Assembly (NCBI RefSeq): GCF_016405965.1
Contig: NZ_JAEFCD010000005.1
Coordinates: 62,001 to 126,000 of the forward strand
Length of the DNA stretch: 64,000 nt
Direction of reading: 5' to 3'
DNA from: Alteromonas sp. IB21
GTDB taxonomy: Bacteria; Pseudomonadota; Gammaproteobacteria; Enterobacterales; Alteromonadaceae
Below, one piece after another: positions 26,894 to 36,282 of this stretch. The position numbers and the translations under genes are program-made. The notes beneath the pieces were generated by a model, which was given only the letters and a program-made list of their open reading frames with translations, was not told the DNA's origin and searched no databases. Position 1 is the first letter of the stretch. The number at the start of each line of letters is the position of its first letter.

Positions 26894-26901
26894 CACTTTT
26901 A
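26894..26901. repeat. Right target-site duplication of the IS
   Basis: CACTTTTA, identical to the left copy at 25586-25593. The sequence that follows, ATACTTAAAAATC, is the displaced 3' flank of tRNA-Leu. Confidence 0.88.
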
Positions 26902-27103
26902 TACTTAAAAATCAAAAACTTAGGTATACTTTAAATTACCATGGGTCGCTGTTGCGTCTTTTTGGAACATTTGCGATACCGTTTTTGCTATACCAGGCAT
27001 TTCAGAATCCATTCATTTCTCGCTTATTACGCTCTTTCACCGCGTATTACTGTGGTAAGATCCGTAAAAATTTTGGCAAAGACGTACTATCTTGAATTCT
27101 GTT

Positions 27104-27796
27104 ATGTCACTTCGTTTAGACGAATTATCTCGTTCTGAACGTCCATTTCACGCCCGTGGTAGCAAAGTAGTTCGCTGTGATGCGTGTCTGCTTCCAACGC
27201 AAAATTGTATTTGCACTTACAAGCCTGAAGCTGGCACTGACGTGGCAGTTTTATTTCTGATGTACAAAGGTGAATACTACAAGCCCACCAATACAGGGCG
27301 CTTAATTGCAGATGTAGTGAGAGATAACCACGCATTTTTATGGAAGCGCACCAAGCCTGATGACGAGCTGATGCGCATCCTTGGTGACGAAAAATACTTT
27401 CCCATTGTGGTATTTCCACACGAATATGCGGCAATTGATCGCTGTATTAACACGCCGCCATTGAATACGGGCAAAACGTTACTATTTATCTTCTTGGATG
27501 GAACATGGCGTGAAGCAAAAAAAATGTTTGCTAAGACCCCTTATTTACATAATTTTCCTGTGTTAGGCGTAAGCATGGATGCGGCTTCAGACTATTTGCT
27601 GCGAGAATCTACACATGATTTTCAACATTGTACCGCTGAGGTTGGTATTAGCGTTTTAGCTCTAGCCAATCAAAAGGAAGGAGCACAAACATTAGCGCAT
27701 TATTTTAGTGTGTTTAGACGGGAATATTTAAAAGGTAAGCCTCATTTGCAGCACAAGCTTGCGTTTGCCGAAGCGCAAGTTAAAGATAGCGTATAA
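27104..27796 (+). CDS. DTW-domain tRNA-uridine aminocarboxypropyltransferase (TapT/YfiP-like)
   Basis: 230 residues from ATG 27104. TapT puts a 3-amino-3-carboxypropyl group from SAM on U47 in the tRNA variable loop (acp3U). The zinc-ribbon-like CDACLLPTQNCIC is near residue 25 and the DTW signature LDGTWREAKKMF near residue 130, followed by the RESTHDFQHCTAEVG segment typical of the family. Start choice is uncertain: there is no strong ribosome site, and TTG 27092 is possible. The gene follows the IS-displaced flank of the tRNA operon. Confidence 0.87.
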   Translation: MSLRLDELSRSERPFHARGSKVVRCDACLLPTQNCICTYKPEAGTDVAVLFLMYKGEYYKPTNTGRLIADVVRDNHAFLWKRTKPDDELMRILGDEKYFPIVVFPHEYAAIDRCINTPPLNTGKTLLFIFLDGTWREAKKMFAKTPYLHNFPVLGVSMDAASDYLLRESTHDFQHCTAEVGISVLALANQKEGAQTLAHYFSVFRREYLKGKPHLQHKLAFAEAQVKDSV

Positions 27797-27870
27797 AAAC
27801 CGTCACTTTAATTTGCGAAACTGTTGTTTTACATCCACTATTTTAATTCAATAAATCACGGAGAAAGCCA

Positions 27871-28368
27871 ATGGCATCTGTTACTTTTCAAGGTAATGAA
27901 GTTAAAACAAAGGGTCAACTACCAGAAGTGGGATCAAGTGCACCAGCATTTACCCTTGTCAAAGCAGATTTGGGCGAAGTGACACTGTCTGAACTAGCAG
28001 GTAAAAACGTCGTTCTAAATATCTTTCCGTCCATTGATACGGGTACCTGTGCAACGTCAGTACGTAAATTCAATGAGGAAGCTTCGAAGCTAGACAATAC
28101 TACAGTAATTTGTGTTTCTGCTGACTTACCATTTGCCGCTGGCCGTTTTTGTGGTGCAGAAGGCATTGAAAACGTACTTACCGGTTCTACCTTCCGTTCA
28201 AGCTTTGGCGACGATTACGGCGTGACTTTCGAGTCTGCGCCTCTAACAGGTCTTCTTTCTCGCTCAGTAGTGGTTATCGATACAGAAGGCAAGGTGATTT
28301 ACACAGAGCAAGTTGCTGAAACAACGGAAGAACCTAACTACGAAGCAGCTATTGCTGCATTGGGTTAA
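27871..28368 (+). CDS. tpx: Thiol peroxidase Tpx
   Basis: 165 residues. Atypical 2-Cys peroxiredoxin that reduces lipid hydroperoxides with thioredoxin. The peroxidatic cysteine is in [19 protein letters not shown] (about residue 60) and the resolving cysteine in [15 protein letters not shown] (about residue 93). A good CGGAGAAAG ribosome site precedes the ATG. It stands between the DTW gene and a sulfurtransferase, both in the same direction. Confidence 0.96.
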   Translation: MASVTFQGNEVKTKGQLPEVGSSAPAFTLVKADLGEVTLSELAGKNVVLNIFPSIDTGTCATSVRKFNEEASKLDNTTVICVSADLPFAAGRFCGAEGIENVLTGSTFRSSFGDDYGVTFESAPLTGLLSRSVVVIDTEGKVIYTEQVAETTEEPNYEAAIAALG

Positions 28369-28480
28369 CGTTTTTTAGCGATAATTGTCCAGTGTGTGCT
28401 TTTTGATGTTAGATAATATCGCTAATAGTAGTCCGGTTTTTAGCACTATGCTTATCGCTAACTAAGGCCGGTAGTAAACA

Positions 28481-28502
28481 GACACCCACGTGGTTGGGTG
28501 TC
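28481..28502 (+). promoter_or_regulatory. Hairpin directly before the sulfurtransferase ribosome site
   Basis: Perfect 8-bp stem GACACCCA / TGGGTGTC with 6-nt loop, ending 4 bp before AGGAG and 15 bp before the ATG. There is no T-tract, so it is either a weak tpx terminator or a 5' leader structure that shields or stabilises the next gene's start. Confidence 0.5.
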
Positions 28503-28517
28503 ATTTAGGAGAATGCT

Positions 28518-29354
28518 ATGACGTCGGCGTTAATTTCAGTAGGTGATTTAGCCAACATAATGCAGCAAAAGCCTGTGACTCTTGTGCGGGCACTAATGGA
28601 CGACCCTGTTTCTCAAACGCCTGACGCGCGAAACGCAATGGTGCTGCCAGCATCTGTCGACCTAGACTTAGACGGAGACGGAAGCGATCACACCACGGGA
28701 TTTCCTCATAGCATGCCTTCTGCAGATGACCTTGCAATTTATTTGGGCAATCAAGGTATTACGGCTAACACACCAATAGCAGTATATGATACCCGTGGCA
28801 TGTTCAGCGCGCCGCGAGTATGGTGGATGTTAAAAGCCATTGGTCATCAAGACGTTTACTTATTAGATGGCGGTCAACCGGCTTGGGAAAGAGCAGGTCT
28901 TCCTATCTCTGAGCAACAGCAATATGGAAAATTAACCTATCAGGCCACGCCTCGCCCAGGCTGGTTTGCAAATTCCAGTGCTGTTCTTCAGGCATTAAAT
29001 ACCGAAGCGCAGTTAGTTGATGCTCGTAGTGCGCTTCGTTTCAAGGGCGAGGTGCCAGAGCCTCGTCAAGGTGTGAGGTCGGGACACATGCCCGGCGCGT
29101 ATAATGTTCCATTCGATACACTTCTAAATAACGGCCATTTTCTCGCCAAGGAAGAACTGAAGAAGGTTTTTGAGCAAGCAAATATCAATTTAGACAAGCC
29201 TATCATCTGTACCTGCGGTTCGGGTGTTACCGCGTGTATTATTGGCGTAGCTGCCTTGATGTGTGGAGCTACTCAAGTGTCTATTTACGATGGTTCGTGG
29301 TCGGAGTGGGGCGCTGATACACAGTTTCCAGTCGTAAACGACCATAAAAAATAG
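28518..29354 (+). CDS. sseA: Tandem-rhodanese sulfurtransferase (3-mercaptopyruvate type)
   Basis: 278 residues, two rhodanese domains. The C-terminal domain has the active-site loop CGSGVTA at about residue 237, the loop typical of 3-mercaptopyruvate sulfurtransferases (thiosulfate rhodaneses have CRxGxT/R). The N-terminal domain is inactive, with DTRGMFSAPRVWWMLKAIGH in the matching place. Likely cytoplasmic, in cysteine/sulfane-sulfur metabolism. AGGAG stands 7 bp before the ATG. Confidence 0.88.
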   Translation: MTSALISVGDLANIMQQKPVTLVRALMDDPVSQTPDARNAMVLPASVDLDLDGDGSDHTTGFPHSMPSADDLAIYLGNQGITANTPIAVYDTRGMFSAPRVWWMLKAIGHQDVYLLDGGQPAWERAGLPISEQQQYGKLTYQATPRPGWFANSSAVLQALNTEAQLVDARSALRFKGEVPEPRQGVRSGHMPGAYNVPFDTLLNNGHFLAKEELKKVFEQANINLDKPIICTCGSGVTACIIGVAALMCGATQVSIYDGSWSEWGADTQFPVVNDHKK

Positions 29355-29441
29355 AGATGTGTGAGATGGCTGTTATTTGTTTTAACCTGAGGTAAGGTTA
29401 TGATCAAATCTGCTCGCATATCTCACGTTTGAATCACATTT

Positions 29442-30167
29442 ATGAACACTAAAAACACGCTACCAAAAATAGTTGTACTCACGGGGGCAGGTATTTCCGC
29501 AGAGTCAGGGCTCAAAACATTCCGAGACAATGACGGACTTTGGGAAAACCACCGTGTGGAAGACGTTGCCACGCCTGAAGCTTTCGAGCAAAACCCCAGC
29601 TTGGTCTACCGTTTTTACAATGCACGCCGTGCACAGCTTCAGCAAGACGATGTTAACCCTAATGCCGCTCACGTGGCGCTTGCAAAGCTTGAAAGCATAT
29701 TAGGTGATAATGTAATGCTGGTTACGCAGAACGTAGACGATCTCCATGAGCGTGGAGGAAGCAAAAGTGTTTATCACATGCACGGTAAACTTCTGTCGGC
29801 CCGATGTGCTATTTCTCAGGAAACGTTTGAATGGCGCGATAGTTTTGACCATACCTCGAAATGCCCCTGCTGCAATAGGGTAACTTTACGGCCCGATATT
29901 GTATGGTTTGGTGAAATGCCCCTGTATATGGATGAAATATACAGGGCATTAGCCAACGCAGATTTATTTGTTGCTATTGGCACATCGGGCAATGTATACC
30001 CTGCGGCGGGTTTTGTTCAGATTGCAAAAGAAAGCGGTGCACACACTATTGAAGCAAATTTAGCACCGGGCGCAACAAATGCCTTATTCGATGAATCGTT
30101 AACCGGTCCTGCGTCACATATCGTTCCCCAATGGGTAGACGACTTAATTTCAAAATACGCGCGGTAG
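29442..30167 (+). CDS. cobB: NAD-dependent protein deacylase CobB (sirtuin)
   Basis: 241 residues. Sirtuin that removes acetyl and succinyl groups from lysines. NAD site [20 protein letters not shown] near residue 17, catalytic histidine in YHMHGKL, zinc cysteines including KCPCC, and [24 protein letters not shown] has the tyrosine/arginine pair that gives class III sirtuins their desuccinylase activity. It lies 10 bp before a LysE-type gene, so the two may be co-transcribed. Confidence 0.95.
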   Translation: MNTKNTLPKIVVLTGAGISAESGLKTFRDNDGLWENHRVEDVATPEAFEQNPSLVYRFYNARRAQLQQDDVNPNAAHVALAKLESILGDNVMLVTQNVDDLHERGGSKSVYHMHGKLLSARCAISQETFEWRDSFDHTSKCPCCNRVTLRPDIVWFGEMPLYMDEIYRALANADLFVAIGTSGNVYPAAGFVQIAKESGAHTIEANLAPGATNALFDESLTGPASHIVPQWVDDLISKYAR

Positions 30168-30177
30168 GAGACGCAAG

Positions 30178-30804
30178 ATGCAGTATATGAACGAATTCCT
30201 TACCATTGCACTTGTGCATCTTGTTGCCGTGGCAAGCCCAGGGCCTGATTTTGCTGTAGTGGTGCGAAACAGCGTAGCGTACGGAAGACGTATCGCACTA
30301 TTTACCAGTGTCGGGATCGGTTTAGCGATATTGCTACATGTGGCCTATTCGCTTGTGGGACTGAGCGTAGTTATCGCCACGACACCTTGGTTGTTTACTA
30401 CCTTTAGCTATGCTGCTGCCGCATATTTGCTTTATCTTGCTTTTGGCGCGCTTAAAAGCGGGCCGGTGATGCAGGATGAAAGCCCTTCATTTGAAAAGAA
30501 GAGCAATCAAATTTCAGCTAAACGTGCGGTGTGGATGGGATTTTTAACTAATGGGCTCAACCCCAAAGCAACGCTCTTCTTTCTTTCTCTTTTTACTGCG
30601 ATCATCAGCATCGATACGCCCTTTAGTGTGAAGCTAGGCTATGGTATCTACTTGGCGATTGCTACAGGGCTTTGGTTCTGTTTCCTCTCTTACCTTTTAA
30701 GCACGAGTAGAGTCGCTGAACTTATTGGCAAAAAAGGGTATTGGCTAGACCGCGCTATGGGCGTATTACTAGTCGGTTTAGCGGCAAAGCTGGTACTGGG
30801 TTAA
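30178..30804 (+). CDS. LysE/RhtB-family amino-acid exporter
   Basis: 208 residues, six hydrophobic segments. The family exports amino acids such as homoserine, threonine or leucine; the substrate cannot be told here. Signatures: HLVAVASPGPDFAVVVRNSV in the first helix and FLTNGLNPKATLFFLSLFT in the fourth. A Shine-Dalgarno TAGGAG precedes the ATG. Confidence 0.9.
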   Translation: MQYMNEFLTIALVHLVAVASPGPDFAVVVRNSVAYGRRIALFTSVGIGLAILLHVAYSLVGLSVVIATTPWLFTTFSYAAAAYLLYLAFGALKSGPVMQDESPSFEKKSNQISAKRAVWMGFLTNGLNPKATLFFLSLFTAIISIDTPFSVKLGYGIYLAIATGLWFCFLSYLLSTSRVAELIGKKGYWLDRAMGVLLVGLAAKLVLG

Positions 30805-30884
30805 CTTTTGTTTAGCTTACAGGCAGGCATTTGTTTACGCGAATTGATATAATCCCGAAGATTTCCAGAAATTAAGAGAGTTGT

Positions 30885-31616
30885 GTGAAAGACGTAAACA
30901 CTGACCGATTAAACAATACGTTAGCGAAACAGTATCACTTCGATATCAAGGGCTTATTGCGCCGCGCTGCTGGGTTAACAAAAGCAAATTTTTCTTCGCT
31001 ATTACAAGGTAGCTTAGTGTTGTTTTTAACGTTCGTTGTGTTGGGCGTATTTGCACAGCAATACATCACTATAAACGATGATGGTACTTACGTTTTTGAG
31101 CATCAGTCTATTATAGAAATTGTGGCTATTTGCATTATTGCTCCGCTGCTAAGCGGTTTGTATATGATGGGCGTGTTCATCACGCGGGGCATCAAAACAT
31201 CTGTTTTTACTGTTTTTCAGTTTTTTCCACTCGTTTTGTTGTTAGCGTTAACGCAGTTAGTGAATAGCATTCTTGTCCAGTTAGGGATGATGCTACTCAT
31301 TTTACCGGGCGTGTATTTTTACTTAGCCTCGTCGTTTTCGCTGATGTTAGTGGCTGATAGGAAGCTAACGCCTATAAGCGCCATCATTTTATCTTGTCGC
31401 GTGTTTAACGCTTACTGGTCGCAAATTGCGAGTATCTTCGGTGTGTTCTTTCTACTGTTCGCGTCGGTACCGCTCACCTTTGGCCTGTCTTTAATTTGGG
31501 TGTTACCTTTTTATTTTAGTATGATGGGGTTGCTCTATCAGGAATTGATTGGCGAGCAAGGAGTAGGCACGGAAGCATCTGTAAATGATGTGAATGAGTC
31601 AAGCTTCGATGCATAA
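30885..31616 (+). CDS. Integral membrane protein upstream of bax
   Basis: 243 residues, GTG start, with a short soluble N-terminus and six hydrophobic segments from about residue 40 to 225. I recognise it only as the kind of multi-pass protein often found next to bax in marine gammaproteobacteria; its role is unknown. Its end overlaps the bax start by 23 bp, so the two are probably translated together and may act on the cell envelope. Confidence 0.7.
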   Translation: MKDVNTDRLNNTLAKQYHFDIKGLLRRAAGLTKANFSSLLQGSLVLFLTFVVLGVFAQQYITINDDGTYVFEHQSIIEIVAICIIAPLLSGLYMMGVFITRGIKTSVFTVFQFFPLVLLLALTQLVNSILVQLGMMLLILPGVYFYLASSFSLMLVADRKLTPISAIILSCRVFNAYWSQIASIFGVFFLLFASVPLTFGLSLIWVLPFYFSMMGLLYQELIGEQGVGTEASVNDVNESSFDA

Positions 31617-32400
31617 GCGAGAAACGTTTAAAATTGTCCTTATTACGTTAGGGGTTTTGGCGGTCATTGTTATTAACGCCATCATCTTTACAAAGGACGA
31701 ACCGGATATTCTTGATGTTCCGCAAACGGTAAAAGATAACAAGCCGGTGCCTGATTTCTCTGCCTATACGGATGTAAAAGAAAAGAAGGAAGCGTTCTTC
31801 AATTACCTAAGACCTGAGGTAGAAAAGCAAAATGCTTATCTTTTGACACTTAGGCATTACGTGCAGACCCTTTATAGGAAAGCATTGGTAGACGAGCCAC
31901 TTTCAAAAGATGATGTAGAAAGATTGGCGTGGCTTGAGGAAGAGTATCGCGTTAAGTCAACGCAGCCTCTCAAAGTAAAACTACCGGCCTTGCTGCAGAA
32001 AATAGATGTGTTACCCGTTGAATTGGTTTTAGTTCAAGCCGCGAATGAGTCAGCATGGGGAACAAGTCGCTTTGCAAGAAAAGGCTATAACTTCTTCGGC
32101 CTTTGGTGCTTTTCAAAAGGCTGTGGTTTTGTTCCAAACCGTCGAAATGAAGGCGCCTCGCACGAAGTTGCAAAGTTCGATAGCTTATCTAGGGCAACAT
32201 ATACTTATATGCGCAATCTAAATCGTCACGATGCTTATGCTGATTTAAGAGAAATACGCAGCCGATTGCGCGCAAACCAAATACCTATCACGGGTGTGGC
32301 ATTGGCCGAAGGGCTGATGAATTACTCAGAGCGCGGAGCCGCTTATGTTGAAGAGCTTCAAACAATGATCCGATTTAACGAGGAGTTTTTATCCGAATGA
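31594..32400 (+). CDS. bax: Bax-like glucosaminidase-domain protein
   Basis: 268 residues. One N-terminal membrane anchor (about residues 10-32), then a periplasmic part with the glucosaminidase (PF01832) core from about residue 130: LVQAANESAWGTSRFARKGY with the catalytic glutamate and NFFGLWCFSKGCGFVP. Family members cut or bind peptidoglycan; E. coli Bax has no fixed role. An ATG five codons later is an alternative start. It overlaps both neighbours (ATGA with the next gene), so it belongs to a three-gene unit. Confidence 0.88.
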   Translation: MSQASMHKRETFKIVLITLGVLAVIVINAIIFTKDEPDILDVPQTVKDNKPVPDFSAYTDVKEKKEAFFNYLRPEVEKQNAYLLTLRHYVQTLYRKALVDEPLSKDDVERLAWLEEEYRVKSTQPLKVKLPALLQKIDVLPVELVLVQAANESAWGTSRFARKGYNFFGLWCFSKGCGFVPNRRNEGASHEVAKFDSLSRATYTYMRNLNRHDAYADLREIRSRLRANQIPITGVALAEGLMNYSERGAAYVEELQTMIRFNEEFLSE

Positions 32401-33044
32401 TACGCGCGGCACTATTTTTAGCATCATCTCTTGTTATGAGTCTGAGCAGTACACATCTTGCTGCTGAAACCATTGACGTTGAGTACAGCCGTTTCTACAG
32501 TCATGTTAAAAAGCTAGATAACGAAGATACCCAAGCGCTTCAATTTGCCTTCGGTTTTGTCCGAGTGGGAGAAGGGCGCTTATGTGGGGTTAATGCAGCA
32601 TCTATTGTCACTGACAAAAAAACCATGGAGCTTGAGGTCAGCGACGAAGGCCGTTTTACTGTTCCGACGGAGAGAGCGCTTAAACTTGCCAACGCGTTAG
32701 TGCGAATCGATTTAGTTGAGCGTGCGAATGTGTGTGATATGTCGGTGCAGCTTGAGACTAAACCCGAGTATCTTAAGCAGTTTTACAAACAGGAAGAGCT
32801 TACTTTCTTATATGAACAGTACGAGGCTTTCTTTAACGAAATGGGAAGCTTTTTGTCATTCATGATGCCTTCAGTCAAAGGCCTTATGATTCAGTTTGAT
32901 GATAAGAACCTAGATTTTATTACGCCGCAGGGGGTGCAGATAAATAATGGTGTTCTTCAAATTGAGCAAGATTGGATAAATGACGCAAAAGGTTTAACGT
33001 TGCCTCATGCGCCACTTCGTATTACTGCAATGGCATCAAGCTAA
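32397..33044 (+). CDS. DUF2987 periplasmic protein
   Basis: 215 residues with a Sec signal peptide (cleavage near residue 22, LAA|ET). The YSRFYSHVKKLDNEDTQALQ start, the LCGVNAASIVTDKK segment and FTVPTERALKLANALV match DUF2987 as I know it from Vibrio and Shewanella. Function unknown; the 4-bp overlap with bax suggests an envelope task linked to it. It converges with the patatin gene 17 bp away. Confidence 0.72.
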   Translation: MIRAALFLASSLVMSLSSTHLAAETIDVEYSRFYSHVKKLDNEDTQALQFAFGFVRVGEGRLCGVNAASIVTDKKTMELEVSDEGRFTVPTERALKLANALVRIDLVERANVCDMSVQLETKPEYLKQFYKQEELTFLYEQYEAFFNEMGSFLSFMMPSVKGLMIQFDDKNLDFITPQGVQINNGVLQIEQDWINDAKGLTLPHAPLRITAMASS

Positions 33045-33061
33045 GTGTTGACGAGTTCTAC

Positions 33062-34087
33062 CTACGTCAATAATTGATACCTAATTTGCTCGGCTAAACG
33101 CGCGATAGTCTCTTCGCCTTTCGCGCAAAGCTCTTCGGCCCTGTGAAATTCCATGATGCCAACGTCAGTGAGCTGCGGCTCAATAAGGATATCGGGCGGA
33201 TCGCCTGCCAATCGAGAGCGAGTGACGCGGGCCTGGAGTATTTCAAGAGAACTGCTCATCACGCTCATAATACCTGGAGGATTTCGTTTATTTACCTTTG
33301 CTGGTACTTCAGTTAATTCCTCCTCTACTTTCTCAATGACGTCAGAAGCAATACCATCTTCCGTTTCCACGTTATCTGATGCGTTTACGTCTAGTTCATC
33401 ATTGTTGGTTTCCGACGATTTTTCATCTTTGCTGTCTGGAGAAAACCACTGACGCAAAACATTTTGACTCTTAGTAAAGAAGTCCTCGGTTTTACGCTCA
33501 TTCTCTTCGTGATCTTGTCTCAACTTTTCAAGACGAATAGGGCGAAAATCAGCATTAAGATTAACCGCAATCACAAAGTCTGCGCCTAATTGCCGACATA
33601 AGTTGACGGGCACCGGATTAACAACCGCACCATCAACTAACCACCTATCGCCGTGGGCCACGGGCGAAAAAAGGGCAGGGATTGCACAAGAGGCTTGAAT
33701 GGTATCGCCGATAGGGCCTGAATTAAATACCACTTCACGGCCCGTATAAAGATCGGTAGCGACCGTAGCAAACGGCTTTTGCATTGCCTCGTATGAAGAT
33801 TCACAAAACTCATTTGCTAGCTTATCAAACACCTTTTGACCGCTTGCAATGCCGCCGCGTCTAAGACCAACACCCATCAAGGCAAGTACCTGCCAATCGC
33901 TAAGAGAGCATGCCCATTCTTTAAGTCCTTCTAACCTGCCACTTGCGTAGGCGGCGCCAACATAAGCACCTATAGAGCATCCCGCTACCACGTCAATTTT
34001 AACGCCTAACTTCTCTAAAGCTTGAATAATACCTATGTGTGTCCAACCCCTGGCAGCACCGGCTCCTAACGCAAGTCCAATTTTCAT
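33062..34087 (-). CDS. rssA: Patatin-like phospholipase (RssA family)
   Basis: 341 residues. Serine-aspartate dyad hydrolase: oxyanion loop GAGAARG at the N-terminus, nucleophile in GCSIGAYVGAAYA (about residue 37), catalytic aspartate in WLVDGAVVNPVPV (about residue 153). After about residue 180 there is an acidic, poorly conserved insert of some 80 residues before the C-terminal helices. RssA proteins (E. coli YchK) have unproved physiological substrates. Its start touches the end of ttcA. Confidence 0.88.
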   Translation of the reverse strand: MKIGLALGAGAARGWTHIGIIQALEKLGVKIDVVAGCSIGAYVGAAYASGRLEGLKEWACSLSDWQVLALMGVGLRRGGIASGQKVFDKLANEFCESSYEAMQKPFATVATDLYTGREVVFNSGPIGDTIQASCAIPALFSPVAHGDRWLVDGAVVNPVPVNLCRQLGADFVIAVNLNADFRPIRLEKLRQDHEENERKTEDFFTKSQNVLRQWFSPDSKDEKSSETNNDELDVNASDNVETEDGIASDVIEKVEEELTEVPAKVNKRNPPGIMSVMSSSLEILQARVTRSRLAGDPPDILIEPQLTDVGIMEFHRAEELCAKGEETIARLAEQIRYQLLT

Positions 34088-35041
34088 TTATCTGGGTTCC
34101 ATAATGTTTACCACTTCAATAGTGTGCTCGTCGTCATTTAACGAGGATGTCGCTTCAGTGGAGAAAGAAGGTTGATCAAAGCCTATGTCGCCATCTTCAA
34201 CGGGGCCGTCTTGGGTCGTAATAGACTTAAAGTCGTGAAGATTGCTGTCAATTAAATGAGAGGGGGCCACATTTTGAAGTGCCCTAAACATCGATTCTAT
34301 ACGACCAGGAAACCTGCGATTCCAGTCTTGAAGCATCGCTTTAATGTTTTGGCGCTGCAGGTTTTCTTGAGAGCCGCACAGGTTACAAGGAATAATAGGA
34401 AATTCTGCCGCTTGAGAATATTTTTCAATGTCTTTTTCAGTGCAGTAAGCTAAGGGGCGAATGACAATGTGTTCGCCGTTATCGCTGACCAACTTAGGCG
34501 GCATAGATTTAAGTTTGCCACCATGGAACATATTAAGGAAAAAGGTTTCCAGCATGTCATCACGGTGGTGACCCAACGCAATTTTAGTGGCGCCAAGTTC
34601 TTTAGCCGTTCTGTACAAAATACCGCGACGTAACCGAGAGCACAGGGAACATGTTGTTTTACCCTCGGGAATTTTATCTTTTACAATTGAGTAAGTGTCT
34701 TCTTCAACAATTTTATACTCAACACCAATCTCCTCTAGGTATGTAGGGAGAATGTGCTCGGGAAAACCAGGCTGTTTTTGGTCAAGATTTACCGCAACTA
34801 TATCGAAGTGGATAGGCGCAATCTTCTTTAAAAACATCAAAATATCGAGCATGGTGTAGCTGTCTTTGCCGCCAGATAGACACACCATTACCTTGTCGTT
34901 ATTCTCAATCATGCCAAAATCGGCTATGGCTTTACCCACGTTGCGACGAAGACGTTTTTGAAGTTTGTTGAAGTTGTACTTTTGCTTACTCTGTGCAGCG
35001 TTCAATGCAGATGGCTCAACGCTGCTTGTGCCTAAACTCAT
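34088..35041 (-). CDS. ttcA: tRNA 2-thiocytidine(32) synthetase TtcA
   Basis: 317 residues. TtcA thiolates cytidine 32 of several tRNAs using ATP and an iron-sulfur cluster. PP-loop SGGKDSYT is near residue 57; the cluster cysteines are in CSLC (about 134) and CNLCG (about 221). The order fnr-uspE-ttcA seen here also occurs in enterobacteria. The C-terminal 45 residues are acidic and variable. A second tRNA-thiolation system, tusDCBE, is also in this window. Confidence 0.96.
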   Translation of the reverse strand: MSLGTSSVEPSALNAAQSKQKYNFNKLQKRLRRNVGKAIADFGMIENNDKVMVCLSGGKDSYTMLDILMFLKKIAPIHFDIVAVNLDQKQPGFPEHILPTYLEEIGVEYKIVEEDTYSIVKDKIPEGKTTCSLCSRLRRGILYRTAKELGATKIALGHHRDDMLETFFLNMFHGGKLKSMPPKLVSDNGEHIVIRPLAYCTEKDIEKYSQAAEFPIIPCNLCGSQENLQRQNIKAMLQDWNRRFPGRIESMFRALQNVAPSHLIDSNLHDFKSITTQDGPVEDGDIGFDQPSFSTEATSSLNDDEHTIEVVNIMEPR

Positions 35042-35114
35042 AATTCACTAGCTTGGTTTGTGATAAAGCAAGCATTATACAATAAAGCGCCTTTTTTAAA
35101 CCATGGTTGTGTCG

Positions 35115-36044
35115 TTAATTTTGTACCTTTAGCGGAGGAACAAAGCCATCTGGCTTGATTGCCAACACGTCACAGTTGAGTTCGTCGATTACATGTTCTG
35201 CCGTATTGCCGATAAGCGCGGCTGAAATTCCAACTCGCCCCACAGTGCCTATAATAACCAGTTCTGCGTCTATTTCCTTGGCGACTTGCGGAATAACTCT
35301 TTCTGGCAAGCCTTCTTTTACTACACATCTTTCTTCAGAAATGCCATATTTTAGGGCATGGCGACGCATTTCGGTTTGATGGTGATTTTTAACTGCATCA
35401 TGATAAGTATCGGGATCGAACTCCGGCACCTCAATAGCTATGTTTAAAGGGGTAGATGGATAGCTATTCACTAAGTTAACGTTACCTTTTAATAATGCGG
35501 CATAGTCGTTCGCAATAATTGTAAGCTTGTCATTAAGTGCAGCGTGCTCGTCATCTTCACTTCCAACATTCACCGCTGCGATAATTTCACCACCTTCTGG
35601 CCAGTCATGTTCTTTGACCAGTAAAACCGGGCGAGGGCATTTACGCATTAAATGCCAGTCTGTTGGTGTAAAAATAACAGACGCCAAGTCATCATGGTTT
35701 TTGGTTGCTTTTACCACAAGATCAATTTGGTTATTAAGTGCGTAGTAAATGATGGATTCGAAAGCACGGTTGTTCCATTCAACAACGATATCGGCTTCTG
35801 CGAAGCCTTGTTTTTTTAATTGTTCAGAAAGCCACTTTCCTTGCTCTTTAGTTACAGCATCGCGCATGGCTTCGCGTTCATCGGGGCTTAGCATCGTCGT
35901 CATGTCATAAGAAAAGTCGTAGACCACCATCATAGCGGTCACTGTCGCACCTGTTTTTGACGCGAGTTCATAGGCACGACTTAATGCAGGTTGGTTATCC
36001 CGTTCAGCATCTACAACGGCAAGAATTCGTTTATACTCAATCAT
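35115..36044 (-). CDS. uspE: Universal stress protein UspE (tandem Usp domains)
   Basis: 309 residues from ATG 36044, which has GGGAGAT just upstream; a GTG seven codons earlier would contain that site. Two Usp domains: residues about 1-150 and 155-305, the second with the ATP-type loop IGTVGRVGISAALIGNTAEH. UspE helps motility, adhesion and stress survival in E. coli. It is placed between fnr and ttcA, as in E. coli, and may answer to low oxygen. Confidence 0.93.
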   Translation of the reverse strand: MIEYKRILAVVDAERDNQPALSRAYELASKTGATVTAMMVVYDFSYDMTTMLSPDEREAMRDAVTKEQGKWLSEQLKKQGFAEADIVVEWNNRAFESIIYYALNNQIDLVVKATKNHDDLASVIFTPTDWHLMRKCPRPVLLVKEHDWPEGGEIIAAVNVGSEDDEHAALNDKLTIIANDYAALLKGNVNLVNSYPSTPLNIAIEVPEFDPDTYHDAVKNHHQTEMRRHALKYGISEERCVVKEGLPERVIPQVAKEIDAELVIIGTVGRVGISAALIGNTAEHVIDELNCDVLAIKPDGFVPPLKVQN

Positions 36045-36237
36045 AACATCTCCCGGTAAGCTCACAGTTCGATGGGGCGATAAATAAAGCTATTTGTTTT
36101 CGTTCATCCTCTTTAACTATAAACGACATTTGGGAAAACGTGTTGTTTTAGGTCAATAATTATACTGCTGATAGGCCTCTCAAATAGCGAAAATCAAAGT
36201 ATGGGTTAGGAGGTAAGTTAAAATGAAGCAAATAAAA

Positions 36238-36256
36238 AACGCGCATTAAGCGCGTT
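36238..36256 (-). terminator. Intrinsic terminator of fnr
   Basis: Minus-strand stem AACGCGC / GCGCGTT with 5-nt loop followed by TTTTATTTG; 27 bp after the fnr stop. Confidence 0.85.
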
Positions 36257-36282
36257 CTTAAACAATTAAACGAGTAAAACTG

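Noticed and set aside
26862..27095. 77-codon plus-strand frame crossing the right end of the IS
   Set aside because: The first part is IS terminus read through, and no start or ribosome site exists for the rest. The part after the IS (LRLFGTFAIPFLLYQAF...) is hydrophobic and might be a small gene, but I cannot support a start.
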